The notes: generated by a model from the letters alone, not told the origin. 32,411 bases of DNA from Spongiibacteraceae bacterium UBA5047 (GCA_002415025.1 DIBR01000007.1:2315-34725), one strand, 5' to 3'. Numbered from the stretch's first letter, positions 7,809 through 16,066 are shown. Numbers and translations are program-made.

Positions 7809-8118
7809 AATGATTCACGTCGAAGTGGTGTTTGCCACGCCCCAAAAGCAGCAAATAGTTGCACTGGAATTGCCGGCCGGCACGTCTGTGCGCGAGGCCG
7901 CCCTCAAGTCGGGTCTGGACGCCCAGTTTGAGGGTCTGGATCTGGCTAAGGCGGATCTGGGAGTGTTCGGAAAAGCGGTGCCCAAGCCGGACGATACGCC
8001 TGTAGCCAATGGCGACAGGGTCGAGATTTACCGCCCTCTGATTGCCGACCCCAAAGAGGTGCGCAAGCAACGCGCTGCGAAGGTGAAGGCTCGGCAGGAG
8101 GCAGAAGGGCGCCGCTAG
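7801..8118 (+). CDS. rnfH: RnfH/RatB family ubiquitin-like small protein
   Basis: A 105-residue UPF0125-family protein with a beta-grasp (ubiquitin/ThiS-like) core. VEVVFATPQKQQIVALELPAG is strand 1-2, AKADLGVFGKAV the middle, and NGDRVEIYRPL the conserved C-terminal strand, followed by PKEVRKQRAAKVK. The ATG lies within the last codons of ratA (8-bp overlap), so translation is probably coupled. The molecular role of the family is poorly defined. It has been linked by gene neighbourhood to Rnf electron-transport genes in other species, but no rnf genes occur here. The gene converges on bamE with only 13 bp between stops. Confidence 0.9.
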   Translation: MAEMIHVEVVFATPQKQQIVALELPAGTSVREAALKSGLDAQFEGLDLAKADLGVFGKAVPKPDDTPVANGDRVEIYRPLIADPKEVRKQRAAKVKARQEAEGRR

Positions 8119-8131
8119 CGCCCGTTGCTGA

Positions 8132-8605
8132 TTAAGGGCGAGGCCGCATCGGTGGCGCTTTCTTTTCTTCCTCTGCTTCTGTAGCGGCGGGCGCCGGTGC
8201 TGCGGCGGCTTCGCTTTCAAGTTCAACCTCTTCCTGCTCGGTCATTTCTTCTGCAAGAGGTGTCGGCTTGATGGTGCTTTCGTAGTGGCTGAGTAAACCT
8301 TCATCGAAATACACCGTTAATCGCTGTTTTTCTACGGTGTTGTCGGGCTTTCGCACAATATGAAGGTAGTCCCAGCGGTTGGGGCTGAAGCTGTCGCGAA
8401 TCAGCGGCGTGCCCAGTATGAATTCGACCTGGCTGGTCGACATGCCGGGTTCGAGTTGCGCCACCATTTCTTCAGTAACGATATTGCCCTGCTCGATTTG
8501 CAGACGATACACGCCGGGGAATTCGAGCGTACTGCAGGCAAACAGCGGTGCGAGAATAACTAAGAGGGCAACAGCTTTTTTAATCATCAGGTCTTTAACT
8601 TTCAT
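8132..8605 (-). CDS. bamE: Outer membrane protein assembly factor BamE (SmpA/OmlA lipoprotein)
   Basis: Lipoprotein subunit of the BAM complex that inserts beta-barrel proteins into the outer membrane. A short signal peptide ends in the lipobox LFAC, so the mature protein starts at that Cys. The core follows: FPGVYRLQIEQGNIVTEEMVAQLEPGMSTSQVEFILGTPLIRDSF then NRWDYLH. A low-complexity Glu/Ala/Pro tail ends the protein. The start is uncertain. ATG at 8605 and ATG at 8587 both give workable signal peptides (23 and 17 residues) and neither has a strong Shine-Dalgarno. A longer frame from 8665 overlaps the fur start and is unlikely. On the minus strand TATTAT at 8624-8629 may be the -10. It diverges from fur, as in Pseudomonas. 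Confidence 0.93.
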   Translation of the reverse strand: MKVKDLMIKKAVALLVILAPLFACSTLEFPGVYRLQIEQGNIVTEEMVAQLEPGMSTSQVEFILGTPLIRDSFSPNRWDYLHIVRKPDNTVEKQRLTVYFDEGLLSHYESTIKPTPLAEEMTEQEEVELESEAAAAPAPAATEAEEEKKAPPMRPRP

Positions 8606-8663
8606 CGTTAGTAAAGGCGTGGGATAATAGCGCAATACGCACATCAACGCTAAGGGGTAAGGC

Positions 8664-9083
8664 ATGTCGGTCGAAAATCAGGAGTTGAAAAAGGCCGGAC
8701 TGAAGGTGACTCTGCCGCGTGTCAAGATTCTTGAGCTGCTCGAACACTCTGAAAGCAACAACCAGCACCTCAGCGCGGAGGACGTGTACCGCGCGTTGAT
8801 GGAGTCGGGCGAAGATGTTGGTCTGGCCACAGTTTACCGCGTATTGACCCAGTTTGAGACGGCGGGGCTGGTGGTTAGGCATAATTTCGAGGGTGGCCAT
8901 TCTGTTTTTGAGCTCGCCAAAGGAGATCACCATGATCATATGGTGTGCTTGGACAGTGGCGAAGTCATCGAGTTCTGCGATGATGTCATTGAAAAGCGTC
9001 AGCGCCAGATAGCGAACGATATGGGGTTTGACCTGCTTGATCACAGCCTGGTGCTGTATGTTCGGCCCAAAAAGAATAAATGA
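8664..9083 (+). CDS. fur: Ferric uptake regulator Fur
   Basis: Iron-dependent repressor of 139 residues. An N-terminal winged helix contains LPRVKILELLEHS and VGLATVYRVLTQFETAGLV. The metal-binding signature HHDHMVCLDSGEVIEF follows, with HHDH at residues 89-92. Only the first Cys of the CxxC pair is present (Cys95; position 98 is Ser), and the C-terminal Cys/His tail of enteric Fur is missing. Pseudomonas Fur is similar, so this is a lineage trait and not a defect. The ATG has AGGGG about 10 nt upstream. A clear terminator follows at 9102. Confidence 0.96.
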   Translation: MSVENQELKKAGLKVTLPRVKILELLEHSESNNQHLSAEDVYRALMESGEDVGLATVYRVLTQFETAGLVVRHNFEGGHSVFELAKGDHHDHMVCLDSGEVIEFCDDVIEKRQRQIANDMGFDLLDHSLVLYVRPKKNK

Positions 9084-9101
9084 CGTTCGGGCAGTATTGA
9101 T

Positions 9102-9129
9102 AAAAAGCCGGCCATGAGTCGGCTTTTTC
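9102..9129. terminator. Bidirectional intrinsic terminator between fur and recN
   Basis: AAAAAGCCG at 9102-9110 pairs perfectly with CGGCTTTTT at 9120-9128, with a 9-nt loop. T and A tracts flank the GC core on both strands. It can therefore stop both fur (plus) and recN (minus) transcripts, which converge here. Confidence 0.85.
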
Positions 9130-9165
9130 GTGTTGGCCCCCGGCGTCAGGCGTCTGGGGAGCACA

Positions 9166-10836
9166 TCAATGTGCCGTGGTTACCATCTCGCGTGCATGCG
9201 CCAGTGTATTTTCGGTAATCGCAATGCCGCCCAGCATACGGGCAATTTCGTCGATCTTTTCATTCTCGCCAAGCTGATGCAGAGCTGTTTTTACTGATTT
9301 CTTGTCGCTTTGTTTGCTGACTTTGATGTGGTGGTCGGCCTGGCTGGCCACCTGCGGCTGGTGGGTTACACATAAAACCTGTGTGGTTTTACCCAGGGCC
9401 TGAAGCAGGCCGCCAACCACTTCGGCCGTAGCGCCACCAATACCCACATCAACTTCGTCGAAGACGATCGTAGGTACAGTAACGGCCTGGGCGTTAACCA
9501 CGTGGATGGCGAGGCTGATACGCGACAGCTCACCGCCCGACGCGATTTTGTTAAGTGGCCCGGGTTGGCTGCCGGGGTTGGTGCTGATAAGAAAACTGAC
9601 GTCTTCGAGGCCATGGCCGGGCAGGTGTTCACTGGAATCGATGCTGTTCAGGGCGATATTGAAGCGGCAGTTAGCCATCGACAGTTCTGCCAGTTGCGCC
9701 TCGACTTTCTTGCTAATGGTGGCGGCGGCCTTGCGTCGCTTCTCGCTGAGCTTTCCTGCGCTCTTGTGATAATCGGCGGCCAGCGTTTCGAGCTCTGCCT
9801 TGAGCTGTTCCAGACGCTCATCGCTGCCTTGAATGCTGTCGAGCTCGCTTTGCAGCCGGGCTTGCAGCTCGGGTAGTTGTTCCGGCTTGCAGTGATGTTT
9901 ACGGGCAATCTGGTAAATGCTGTCGAGCCGCTCCTGCACCTCGTGGAGCCGGGCGGGATCGAGTTCTTCCCGGTCCAGATGATGCTGTAGCTCGCGACTG
10001 GCCTCTTCTATTTGAATAACCGCCGTTTTCAGTAATTCTTCGGCGCTGGCCTGCCGGTCGACTTTTACGGGGCTGGCCCGCAATGACGACAGCGCCTGAT
10101 GCAGTATGCCGAGCGCGTTAACCTCGCCGTCTTTGCAGAGGTTCAGGGCGTGGTCGCTGGCGGCGAGCAGTTGTTCGGCGTTGGCGAGCTGCTTCTGCTC
10201 GTCTTCCAGTGATTCGACCTCGCTCGCCTGCAGGTTGAGGGTTTCCAGCTCGTCGAGCTGGTATTGCAGAAGCTGGGCGCGCGCGGATTGTTCATCGCGC
10301 TGGCCGCTCAGCGACGACAGGGTAGTCAGCGTGCGTTGGTGGGCGTGTGCGGTCTCTTCTACCTTCTCTGCCAGTGCCTGCGCGTTAGCGCAAGTGTCCA
10401 GCAGTTGGCGCTGATAGTCTTTTTTGAGCAGCGACTGGTGTTCGTGTTGGCTGTGAATATCAATCAGCTGATCGCTCAGATTGCGTATATCCTGCAGCGT
10501 GGCGGGCTGCCCGTTGATATAGGCCCGCGAGCGCCCTTCGGCGGTAATGACCCGCCGTAACATGCAGTCGTCACCCGCATCGAGGTCGCGTGACTGTAGC
10601 CAGCTCAAGGCGGCGGGAACGGCACTGACGTCAAACAGTGCATTGATTTCGGCCTTGTCGGTGCCGTGTCGCACGATACCGGCATCGGCGCGGTCGCCCA
10701 GCGCCAGCCCCAAAGCATCGAGCATGATGGACTTGCCGGCACCGGTTTCGCCGGTCAGGGCGGTCATGCCGTTTTCAAGGTCAATATCCAGTGATTCGGC
10801 AATGGCGTAGTTGCGGATACAGAGCTGGGTTAGCAT
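9166..10836 (-). CDS. recN: DNA repair protein RecN (SMC-like ATPase)
   Basis: Cohesin-like ATPase for double-strand break repair, 556 residues (E. coli 553). The Walker A motif is GETGAGKS at residues 29-36. A long central region is rich in Leu, Glu and Gln and predicted to be coiled coil. The C-terminal half has the signature ASGGELSRISLAIHV, Walker B (TIVFDEVDVGIGG) and the H-loop VTHQPQVAS. The ATG is preceded by GGGGTG. Two LexA-like boxes in tandem lie immediately upstream, consistent with SOS control, a known feature of recN in other gammaproteobacteria. Confidence 0.97.
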   Translation of the reverse strand: MLTQLCIRNYAIAESLDIDLENGMTALTGETGAGKSIMLDALGLALGDRADAGIVRHGTDKAEINALFDVSAVPAALSWLQSRDLDAGDDCMLRRVITAEGRSRAYINGQPATLQDIRNLSDQLIDIHSQHEHQSLLKKDYQRQLLDTCANAQALAEKVEETAHAHQRTLTTLSSLSGQRDEQSARAQLLQYQLDELETLNLQASEVESLEDEQKQLANAEQLLAASDHALNLCKDGEVNALGILHQALSSLRASPVKVDRQASAEELLKTAVIQIEEASRELQHHLDREELDPARLHEVQERLDSIYQIARKHHCKPEQLPELQARLQSELDSIQGSDERLEQLKAELETLAADYHKSAGKLSEKRRKAAATISKKVEAQLAELSMANCRFNIALNSIDSSEHLPGHGLEDVSFLISTNPGSQPGPLNKIASGGELSRISLAIHVVNAQAVTVPTIVFDEVDVGIGGATAEVVGGLLQALGKTTQVLCVTHQPQVASQADHHIKVSKQSDKKSVKTALHQLGENEKIDEIARMLGGIAITENTLAHAREMVTTAH

Positions 10837-10860
10837 GGGGCACCCCGGAAATGGTTAGAG

Positions 10861-10880
10861 TACTGGTTATTTAGATAGTC
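10861..10880. promoter_or_regulatory. LexA-like box, recN-proximal
   Basis: TACTGGTTATTTAGATAGTC agrees with the gammaproteobacterial LexA consensus at 14 of 20 positions, keeping the left CTG half. It is 24 bp upstream of the recN start and directly abuts a better box. Weak alone, supported by the tandem arrangement. Confidence 0.55.
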
Positions 10881-10898
10881 ATGTGTATTTATACAGTA
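10879..10898. promoter_or_regulatory. LexA-like box, recN-distal
   Basis: On the plus strand TCATGTGTATTTATACAGTA matches the LexA consensus at 16 of 20 positions, including a perfect ATACAGTA half. It overlaps a possible recN promoter on the minus strand (TTGCCG, 18 bp, TATAAA). Two adjacent boxes recall the multiple LexA sites of E. coli recN. Confidence 0.75.
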
Positions 10899-10925
10899 TA
10901 TCGCTTTGCGTCGGCAAGCCCCCCG

Positions 10926-10954
10926 TTGGTAAAAGCAGGGCGGGGCGCTAGAAT
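10926..10954 (+). promoter_or_regulatory. Candidate sigma-70 promoter of hrcA
   Basis: TTGGTA at 10926-10931 and TAGAAT at 10949-10954 are separated by exactly 17 bp. The hrcA ATG follows 27 bp after the -10. I see no CIRCE inverted repeat (GCACTC halves) here. Confidence 0.6.
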
Positions 10955-10981
10955 GCTGTTGAAGCTGTATCGGGAATAATA

Positions 10982-12025
10982 ATGGTGACTGCAGTATTGA
11001 ACGACCGCGCCCAGCGTTTATTGAAGGTGTTGGTTGAGCGTTATATCCGCGAAGGTCAGCCGGTCGGGTCGAAAACCCTGTTGCAAGATAGTGGCTTGCC
11101 GGTCAGCGCTGCCACGGTGCGCAATATTATGGCGGAGCTTGAAGACCGGGGCTTTGTCGTGTCGCCGCACACCTCGGCGGGGCGCATTCCCACCCAGCAG
11201 GGTTACCGCTTTTTTGTCGACACCCTGGTGACGGTGTCGCCGCTCGAAGGCCATATTCTCAACAATCTTAAACTGGAGCTGGATGCGGAGAAATCAGCCG
11301 ATGAGCTGGTCGCCTCCGCTTCGCAGCTGTTGTCGAGTCTGACCCGTCAGGCGGGTTTGGTGACCATGCCCAGTCGCCAGCGTTTGTCATTGCGACAGGT
11401 GGAGTTTCTGCCTTTGTCCGGCAAGCGGATTCTGGTCATTCTGGTGGTGAACGAAAAAGACGTGCAGAACCGGGTCATTCACACCGAGCGCGAGTTCAGC
11501 GAGAGCGAACTCAAGCAAGCATCCAACTATATTAATCAGCGTTACAGTGGGCGTGAGCTGGACGGCATCCGCGATGCTTTGCTGCTTGCCATGAGAGCGG
11601 ACAAAGACCACATAGACCGCTACATGCAGGAGTCGCTGGATCTTGCAGCGCGCGCTCTGGATGTAGAATGTGATTCGCGAGCGGCTTATGTGCTGGCGGG
11701 CGAGAAGCAGTTGCTGGAGTCGGCGACACCTGACAACCTGGATAAAATGCGCGAGCTGTTTGGCGCCTTTGAGCGCAAGAAAGATATTCTCGACCTGGTG
11801 GACCGCTGCCTGCTGGCCGATGGCGTACAGATTTTTATCGGCAATGAGTCCGGTTACGAAGTATTTGGTGACTTCAGCGTGATTACAGCGCCTTACCAAT
11901 TCCAGGATGGCCGCCCGCTGGGCGTTCTGGGCGTTATCGGGCCGACCCGCATGGCCTATGAACGGGTGATACCGATGGTGGATGTAACAGCGCGCATGCT
12001 CAGTCTGGCGTTGAAACCGGCCTAA
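10982..12025 (+). CDS. hrcA: Heat-inducible transcription repressor HrcA
   Basis: Repressor that normally binds CIRCE operators of groESL or dnaK operons and needs GroEL for activity. The protein has 347 residues. The N-terminal winged helix contains RAQRLLKVLVERYIREGQPVGS and the recognition segment PVSAATVRNIMAELEDRGFV, followed by the strongly conserved SPHTSAGRIPTQQGYRFFVD. The GAF-like domain with its insert follows and ends in YERVIPMVDVTARMLSLAL. The start ATG has CGGGA about 7 nt upstream. It lies before grpE, but grpE has its own sigma-32 promoter. No CIRCE was found in the window, so its target is presumably elsewhere. Confidence 0.95.
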   Translation: MVTAVLNDRAQRLLKVLVERYIREGQPVGSKTLLQDSGLPVSAATVRNIMAELEDRGFVVSPHTSAGRIPTQQGYRFFVDTLVTVSPLEGHILNNLKLELDAEKSADELVASASQLLSSLTRQAGLVTMPSRQRLSLRQVEFLPLSGKRILVILVVNEKDVQNRVIHTEREFSESELKQASNYINQRYSGRELDGIRDALLLAMRADKDHIDRYMQESLDLAARALDVECDSRAAYVLAGEKQLLESATPDNLDKMRELFGAFERKKDILDLVDRCLLADGVQIFIGNESGYEVFGDFSVITAPYQFQDGRPLGVLGVIGPTRMAYERVIPMVDVTARMLSLALKPA

Positions 12026-12084
12026 ATTCTTTCAATCTAGCTGTTTGTATTTAAAGACTTTTCTCAAAATTTTTGATTCCTTCA

Positions 12085-12110
12085 CTTGAATTCCCGCCCG
12101 GCGCCCCCAT
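12085..12110 (+). promoter_or_regulatory. Sigma-32 (RpoH) heat-shock promoter of grpE
   Basis: CTTGAA at 12085-12090 and CCCCAT at 12105-12110 are separated by 14 bp. This is essentially the RpoH consensus. Transcription would begin near 12118, giving a leader of about 50 nt before the grpE GTG. Confidence 0.85.
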
Positions 12111-12167
12111 AGTTGCCCCTGCGCGGCGTTTTGGGCCGCAGATCAAAAGATTTATGGAGCATAAGGC

Positions 12168-12773
12168 GTGGCAGAGGAAAACAAAGCGAGCGAACAGGAA
12201 GCGGCTGAAGAGGCGCTAACCGAGACGCAAAGCCCGGAGCAGGGACAGCAAGCCGACGAAGCAGCCCAGGTTGAAGCCCAGGTTGAGGTCGAGGGCGAGC
12301 TTGAAGAGCGGGGCGATCTCGACAGTCAGATCGAGGCGCTGCAGCAGGAACTGGCAGAAGCCCGGGACCAGGCGCTGCGTACGGCTGCCGAGGCGCAGAA
12401 CATCCGCCGCAGGGCCGAGATTGACGCTGAAAACGCCCGCAAGTTTGCCGTTGAGCGTTTCGCCAAGGACTTGCTGCCCGTGGTCGATAACCTCGAGCGG
12501 GCACTGGAGTCGGTTGATGCGACTGACGAATCGATGAAGGCCATCCTCGAAGGGGTTGAGCTGACCTACCGCAGCTTTAGCGACATGCTCGAGCGTCACA
12601 ACCTCAAGGCCATTAATCCCGAGGGCGAGCCTTTTGATCCGCAGGTGCATGAGGCCATCTCCATGGTTGAAGCGCCGGGAGCCGAACCCAACTCGGTGAT
12701 TAATGTGGTGCAAAAGGGCTATACCCTGAATGATCGCCTGCTGCGCGCCGCCATGGTGGTGGTGTCCAAATAA
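12168..12773 (+). CDS. grpE: Nucleotide exchange factor GrpE
   Basis: Releases ADP from DnaK and acts as a thermosensor dimer. The 201-residue protein starts with about 55 acidic, Gln/Glu-rich residues, then the long coiled-coil helix (SQIEALQQELAEARDQALRTAAE). The family core is RRRAEIDAENARKFAVERFAKDLLPVVDNLERAL, and the beta domain has FDPQVHEAISMVE and NVVQKGYTLNDRLLRAAMVVVSK. The start is GTG with AAGG a few bases before it and GGAG further upstream. It follows hrcA and precedes dnaK in the usual chaperone order. Confidence 0.96.
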   Translation: MAEENKASEQEAAEEALTETQSPEQGQQADEAAQVEAQVEVEGELEERGDLDSQIEALQQELAEARDQALRTAAEAQNIRRRAEIDAENARKFAVERFAKDLLPVVDNLERALESVDATDESMKAILEGVELTYRSFSDMLERHNLKAINPEGEPFDPQVHEAISMVEAPGAEPNSVINVVQKGYTLNDRLLRAAMVVVSK

Positions 12774-12794
12774 CCGAAATATTTGCCAAATACC

Positions 12795-12822
12795 CTTGAA
12801 ATCAGAGTATTGGCGCCAATAT
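12795..12822 (+). promoter_or_regulatory. Possible second sigma-32 promoter before dnaK
   Basis: CTTGAA at 12795-12800 is followed after about 15 bp by CCAATATA. The -35 is perfect for RpoH but the -10 departs from CCCCAT. It would let dnaK be transcribed apart from grpE. Confidence 0.4.
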
Positions 12823-12878
12823 AGAGTTCAGAGCCAAATTGAATAGCGTCCCGCGAGCGGGCGAACTGGAGAGTTAAA

Positions 12879-14804
12879 ATGGGAAGAATCATAGGTATTG
12901 ACCTCGGGACAACCAACTCCTGTGTGGCCATCCGCGATGGCGACAAGGTGAAGGTTATTGAGAACGCCGAAGGTGCGCGTACTACACCTTCTATTGTGGC
13001 CTACACCGAAGACGGTGAAGTGCTGGTTGGCCAGAGCGCCAAGCGCCAGGCCGTAACCAACCCCCACAACACCCTGTATGCAGTCAAGCGCCTGATTGGC
13101 CGCCGCTTTGAAGACGACGTTGTGCAAAAGGACATCAACATGGTGCCCTACAAAATCGTCAAGGCCGACAACGGCGACGCGTGGGTAGAGGCGCGCGGCG
13201 AGAAAATGGCGCCGCCGCAAGTCTCTGCCGACGTACTGAAAAAGATGAAGAAAACCGCCGAAGATTACCTCGGCGAGCCTGTGACCGAGGCGGTCATCAC
13301 TGTGCCGGCCTACTTCAATGATTCCCAGCGTCAGGCGACCAAAGACGCTGGCCGCATTGCCGGTCTCGACGTTAAACGCATCATTAACGAGCCGACAGCG
13401 GCAGCGCTGGCTTACGGCATGGATAACCTCGAAGGTGATCGTACCATCGCGGTATATGACCTTGGTGGCGGTACTTTCGATATTTCCATTATTGAAATCG
13501 CTGAAGTCGATGGAGAGCATCAGTTTGAGGTGCTGGCCACCAACGGCGACACCTTCCTGGGTGGCGAAGACTTCGACCTGCGTCTGATCGACTATCTGGC
13601 GAGCGAATTCAAGAAGGACAGCGGCATCGACCTCAAAGGTGACCCTTTGGCGATGCAGCGTCTGAAAGAAGCTGCCGAGAAAGCAAAAATCGAGTTGTCT
13701 TCCAGCCAGCAAACGGAAGTGAATCTGCCCTACATCACCGCAGACGCCTCCGGCCCGAAACATTTGGTTGTGAAGCTGACCCGCGCCAAGCTGGAATCAC
13801 TGGTTGAAGATCTGGTTCAGCGTTCACTTGAACCGCTGAAAGTTGCCCTGAAAGATGCCGGACTGTCGACCTCTGAAATTCAGGATGTGATTCTCGTGGG
13901 TGGTCAAACCCGCATGCCGATGGTTCAGGCTAAAGTAGCCGAGTTCTTTGGTAAGGAAGCTCGTAAGGACGTTAACCCTGATGAAGCTGTGGCAATGGGC
14001 GCCGCAATTCAGGGCGCTGTGCTGTCGGGTGATGTCAAAGACGTTCTGCTGCTGGACGTTACCCCGCTGACCCTCGGTATCGAAACCATGGGCGGTGTGG
14101 CAACGCCGCTGATTGAGAAAAACACCACGATTCCGACCAAGAAATCGCAGATTTTCTCAACCGCTGACGACAATCAGACGGCGGTAACCATTCACGTGGT
14201 GCAGGGCGAGCGCAAGCAGGCGTCTCAGAACAAATCGCTGGGCCGCTTTGATCTGGCCGATATTCCGCCCGCGCAGCGTGGTACTCCGCAAATCGAAGTC
14301 ACCTTTGACATTGATGCCAACGGTATTCTGCATGTGTCTGCCAAAGACAAGGCGACTAACAAGGAACAGTCCATTGTCATCAAGGCGTCCGGTGGTCTGA
14401 ACGATGACGATATCGAAAAAATGGTGCGCGAAGCCGAAGCCCATGCCGACGAAGACAAGAAGTTCGAAGAGCTGGTAACGGCGCGCAACATGGCTGAAGG
14501 CCTGGCCCATGCCACCCGCAAAACGCTGGCAGAGGCCGGTGACAAGGCCAGTGACGAAGAGAAGGCCGCCATTGAGGAAGCACTGACTGCCGTGGACGAA
14601 GCTGTGAAAGGCGACGACAAGGAAGCCATTGATGCAGCCTCGCAGAAGCTGGGCGAAGCCTCTAACTCGCTGGCGCAGAAAATGTATGCCGAACAGGCCG
14701 CAGCCGCCGAAGGTGGCGAACAGCCCGACGGTGACGGTTCTGCAGCCGGTGATGACGTTGTCGATGCCGAGTTTGAAGAAGTGAAAGACGAAGACAAAAA
14801 ATAG
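12879..14804 (+). CDS. dnaK: Chaperone protein DnaK (Hsp70)
   Basis: ATP-driven chaperone of 641 residues. The ATPase domain has the phosphate-1 motif GIDLGTTNSCVA, NEPTAAALAYG, AVYDLGGGTFDISI and VILVGGQTRMP. The linker DVLLLDVTPLTLG precedes the peptide-binding beta domain (GGVATPLIEKNTTIPTKKSQIFSTA). The lid is helical, and the acidic tail ends with EEVKDEDKK, close to the EEVKD end of other Gram-negative DnaKs that helps bind co-chaperones. The ATG has GGAGAG 6-8 nt upstream. It works with GrpE and DnaJ, encoded on each side. Confidence 0.99.
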   Translation: MGRIIGIDLGTTNSCVAIRDGDKVKVIENAEGARTTPSIVAYTEDGEVLVGQSAKRQAVTNPHNTLYAVKRLIGRRFEDDVVQKDINMVPYKIVKADNGDAWVEARGEKMAPPQVSADVLKKMKKTAEDYLGEPVTEAVITVPAYFNDSQRQATKDAGRIAGLDVKRIINEPTAAALAYGMDNLEGDRTIAVYDLGGGTFDISIIEIAEVDGEHQFEVLATNGDTFLGGEDFDLRLIDYLASEFKKDSGIDLKGDPLAMQRLKEAAEKAKIELSSSQQTEVNLPYITADASGPKHLVVKLTRAKLESLVEDLVQRSLEPLKVALKDAGLSTSEIQDVILVGGQTRMPMVQAKVAEFFGKEARKDVNPDEAVAMGAAIQGAVLSGDVKDVLLLDVTPLTLGIETMGGVATPLIEKNTTIPTKKSQIFSTADDNQTAVTIHVVQGERKQASQNKSLGRFDLADIPPAQRGTPQIEVTFDIDANGILHVSAKDKATNKEQSIVIKASGGLNDDDIEKMVREAEAHADEDKKFEELVTARNMAEGLAHATRKTLAEAGDKASDEEKAAIEEALTAVDEAVKGDDKEAIDAASQKLGEASNSLAQKMYAEQAAAAEGGEQPDGDGSAAGDDVVDAEFEEVKDEDKK

Positions 14805-14847
14805 AGCCCCCGACGTCGGACGCTAGACGTCTGGCGTGCTGGGATAG

Positions 14848-14874
14848 ACGCCGGACCTTCGTGTCCGGCGTTTT
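14848..14874 (+). terminator. Intrinsic terminator or attenuator after dnaK
   Basis: ACGCCGGAC at 14848-14856 pairs perfectly with GTCCGGCGT at 14863-14871 around a 6-nt loop, followed by a short run of four T. The weak T run suggests partial read-through into dnaJ, which would lower DnaJ relative to DnaK. Confidence 0.65.
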
Positions 14875-14918
14875 GGCTTGAGCGGGCAGCATAGACAAAC
14901 AGCAGTACGGAAAAAAAC

Positions 14919-16049
14919 ATGTCAAAACGCGATTATTATGAAGTATTAGGTGTCGAGCGCGGCGCTTCCGAGCAGGATATCAAGAAGGCCTATCGACGCC
15001 TGGCCATGAAGAATCACCCGGATCGCAACCCGGATGACGAAACGGCCAAGGCGCGTTTTCAGGAAGCCAGTGAAGCCTATGAAGTGCTGTCCGATGCCGA
15101 GAAGCGCGGGGCCTACGACCGCTATGGCCATGAAGCCGTTGATGGTATGGCCGGTGCGGGTGCCGGCGGCTTCGGCGGCGGTGGCAGTTTCAGCGATATT
15201 TTTGGCGATGTTTTTGGCGATATTTTTGGTGGCGGTGGTGGTCGCGGACGCGGTGGCCCGCAACGTGGCTCAGACCTTCGTTACACTCTTGAGATTGATC
15301 TTGAGCAGGCGGTCAAGGGAACAACCGCGAAAATCAAAATCCCGACACTGGTCGGCTGCGAGCCCTGCGATGGCAGCGGTGCCAAGCCCGGCAGCAAGCC
15401 GGTAACCTGTACTACCTGCGGTGGTGTTGGTCAGGTGCGCATGCAGCAGGGCTTTTTCTCCGTGCAGCAAACCTGTCCGGCCTGTCACGGCAAGGGCAAA
15501 ACCATTTCTGATCCTTGTACCAGCTGCCGCGGTCAGGGGCGAGTTGAAGAAACCAAGACCCTGTCGGTTAAGGTGCCGCCCGGTGTTGATACCGGTGACC
15601 GTATTCGCCTGGCCGGTGAAGGTGAGGCTGGCGGTGACGGTGGTCCTGCCGGCGATCTCTATGTACAGATGGCTGTTAAAGCTCACCCGCTGTTTGAGCG
15701 CGACGGCAAGCATTTGTTTTGCGAAGTGCCTATTTCCATTGCCGACGCTGCTTTGGGTGGCGAGCTGGAAGTGCCCACGCTGGATGGCCGTGTAAAACTG
15801 AAAATTCCGCCGGAGACGCAAACCGGTAAGCAGTTCCGCCTGCGTGGCCGAGGTATCAAGCCCGTGCGCGGTGGAGCAGTTGGTGATTTGCTCTGCCGGG
15901 TTGTGGTTGAAACGCCGGTTAACCTCAATAAAAAGCAGAAAGAATTGCTCGAAGAATTCCAGCGCAGCCTTGAAGGAGACTCTCACTCTCCCCGGCGCAA
16001 GAGCTGGTTTGATGGCGTGAAGGATTTTTTTGACGACTTGAAGATATAG
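14919..16049 (+). CDS. dnaJ: Chaperone protein DnaJ (Hsp40)
   Basis: Stimulates DnaK ATPase and hands over substrates. The 376-residue protein has the complete type-I architecture. The J domain has HPD at residues 33-35. A Gly/Phe-rich linker follows, with repeated FGDVFGDIFGGGGG. The zinc domain contains four Cys motifs (CEPCDGSG, CTTCGGVG, CPACHGKG, CTSCRGQG). C-terminal substrate-binding beta domains complete it. The ATG lies 44 bp after the terminator hairpin. It may be expressed by read-through from dnaK or from a local promoter I could not identify. Confidence 0.98.
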   Translation: MSKRDYYEVLGVERGASEQDIKKAYRRLAMKNHPDRNPDDETAKARFQEASEAYEVLSDAEKRGAYDRYGHEAVDGMAGAGAGGFGGGGSFSDIFGDVFGDIFGGGGGRGRGGPQRGSDLRYTLEIDLEQAVKGTTAKIKIPTLVGCEPCDGSGAKPGSKPVTCTTCGGVGQVRMQQGFFSVQQTCPACHGKGKTISDPCTSCRGQGRVEETKTLSVKVPPGVDTGDRIRLAGEGEAGGDGGPAGDLYVQMAVKAHPLFERDGKHLFCEVPISIADAALGGELEVPTLDGRVKLKIPPETQTGKQFRLRGRGIKPVRGGAVGDLLCRVVVETPVNLNKKQKELLEEFQRSLEGDSHSPRRKSWFDGVKDFFDDLKI

Positions 16050-16066
16050 GGTCGTCAGCAGGTACT

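Noticed and set aside
7377..8118. ratA-ratB as a toxin-antitoxin module
   Set aside because: The two genes are a conserved housekeeping pair; the RnfH/RatB protein is not an established antitoxin for RatA.
8606..8665. Longer BamE start at 8665
   Set aside because: It would add 20 residues before the signal peptide and overlap the fur start; a lipoprotein signal does not need it.
12828..13763. 311-codon minus-strand frame inside dnaK
   Set aside because: It is a shadow of the strongly conserved dnaK frame and shows no family motif.
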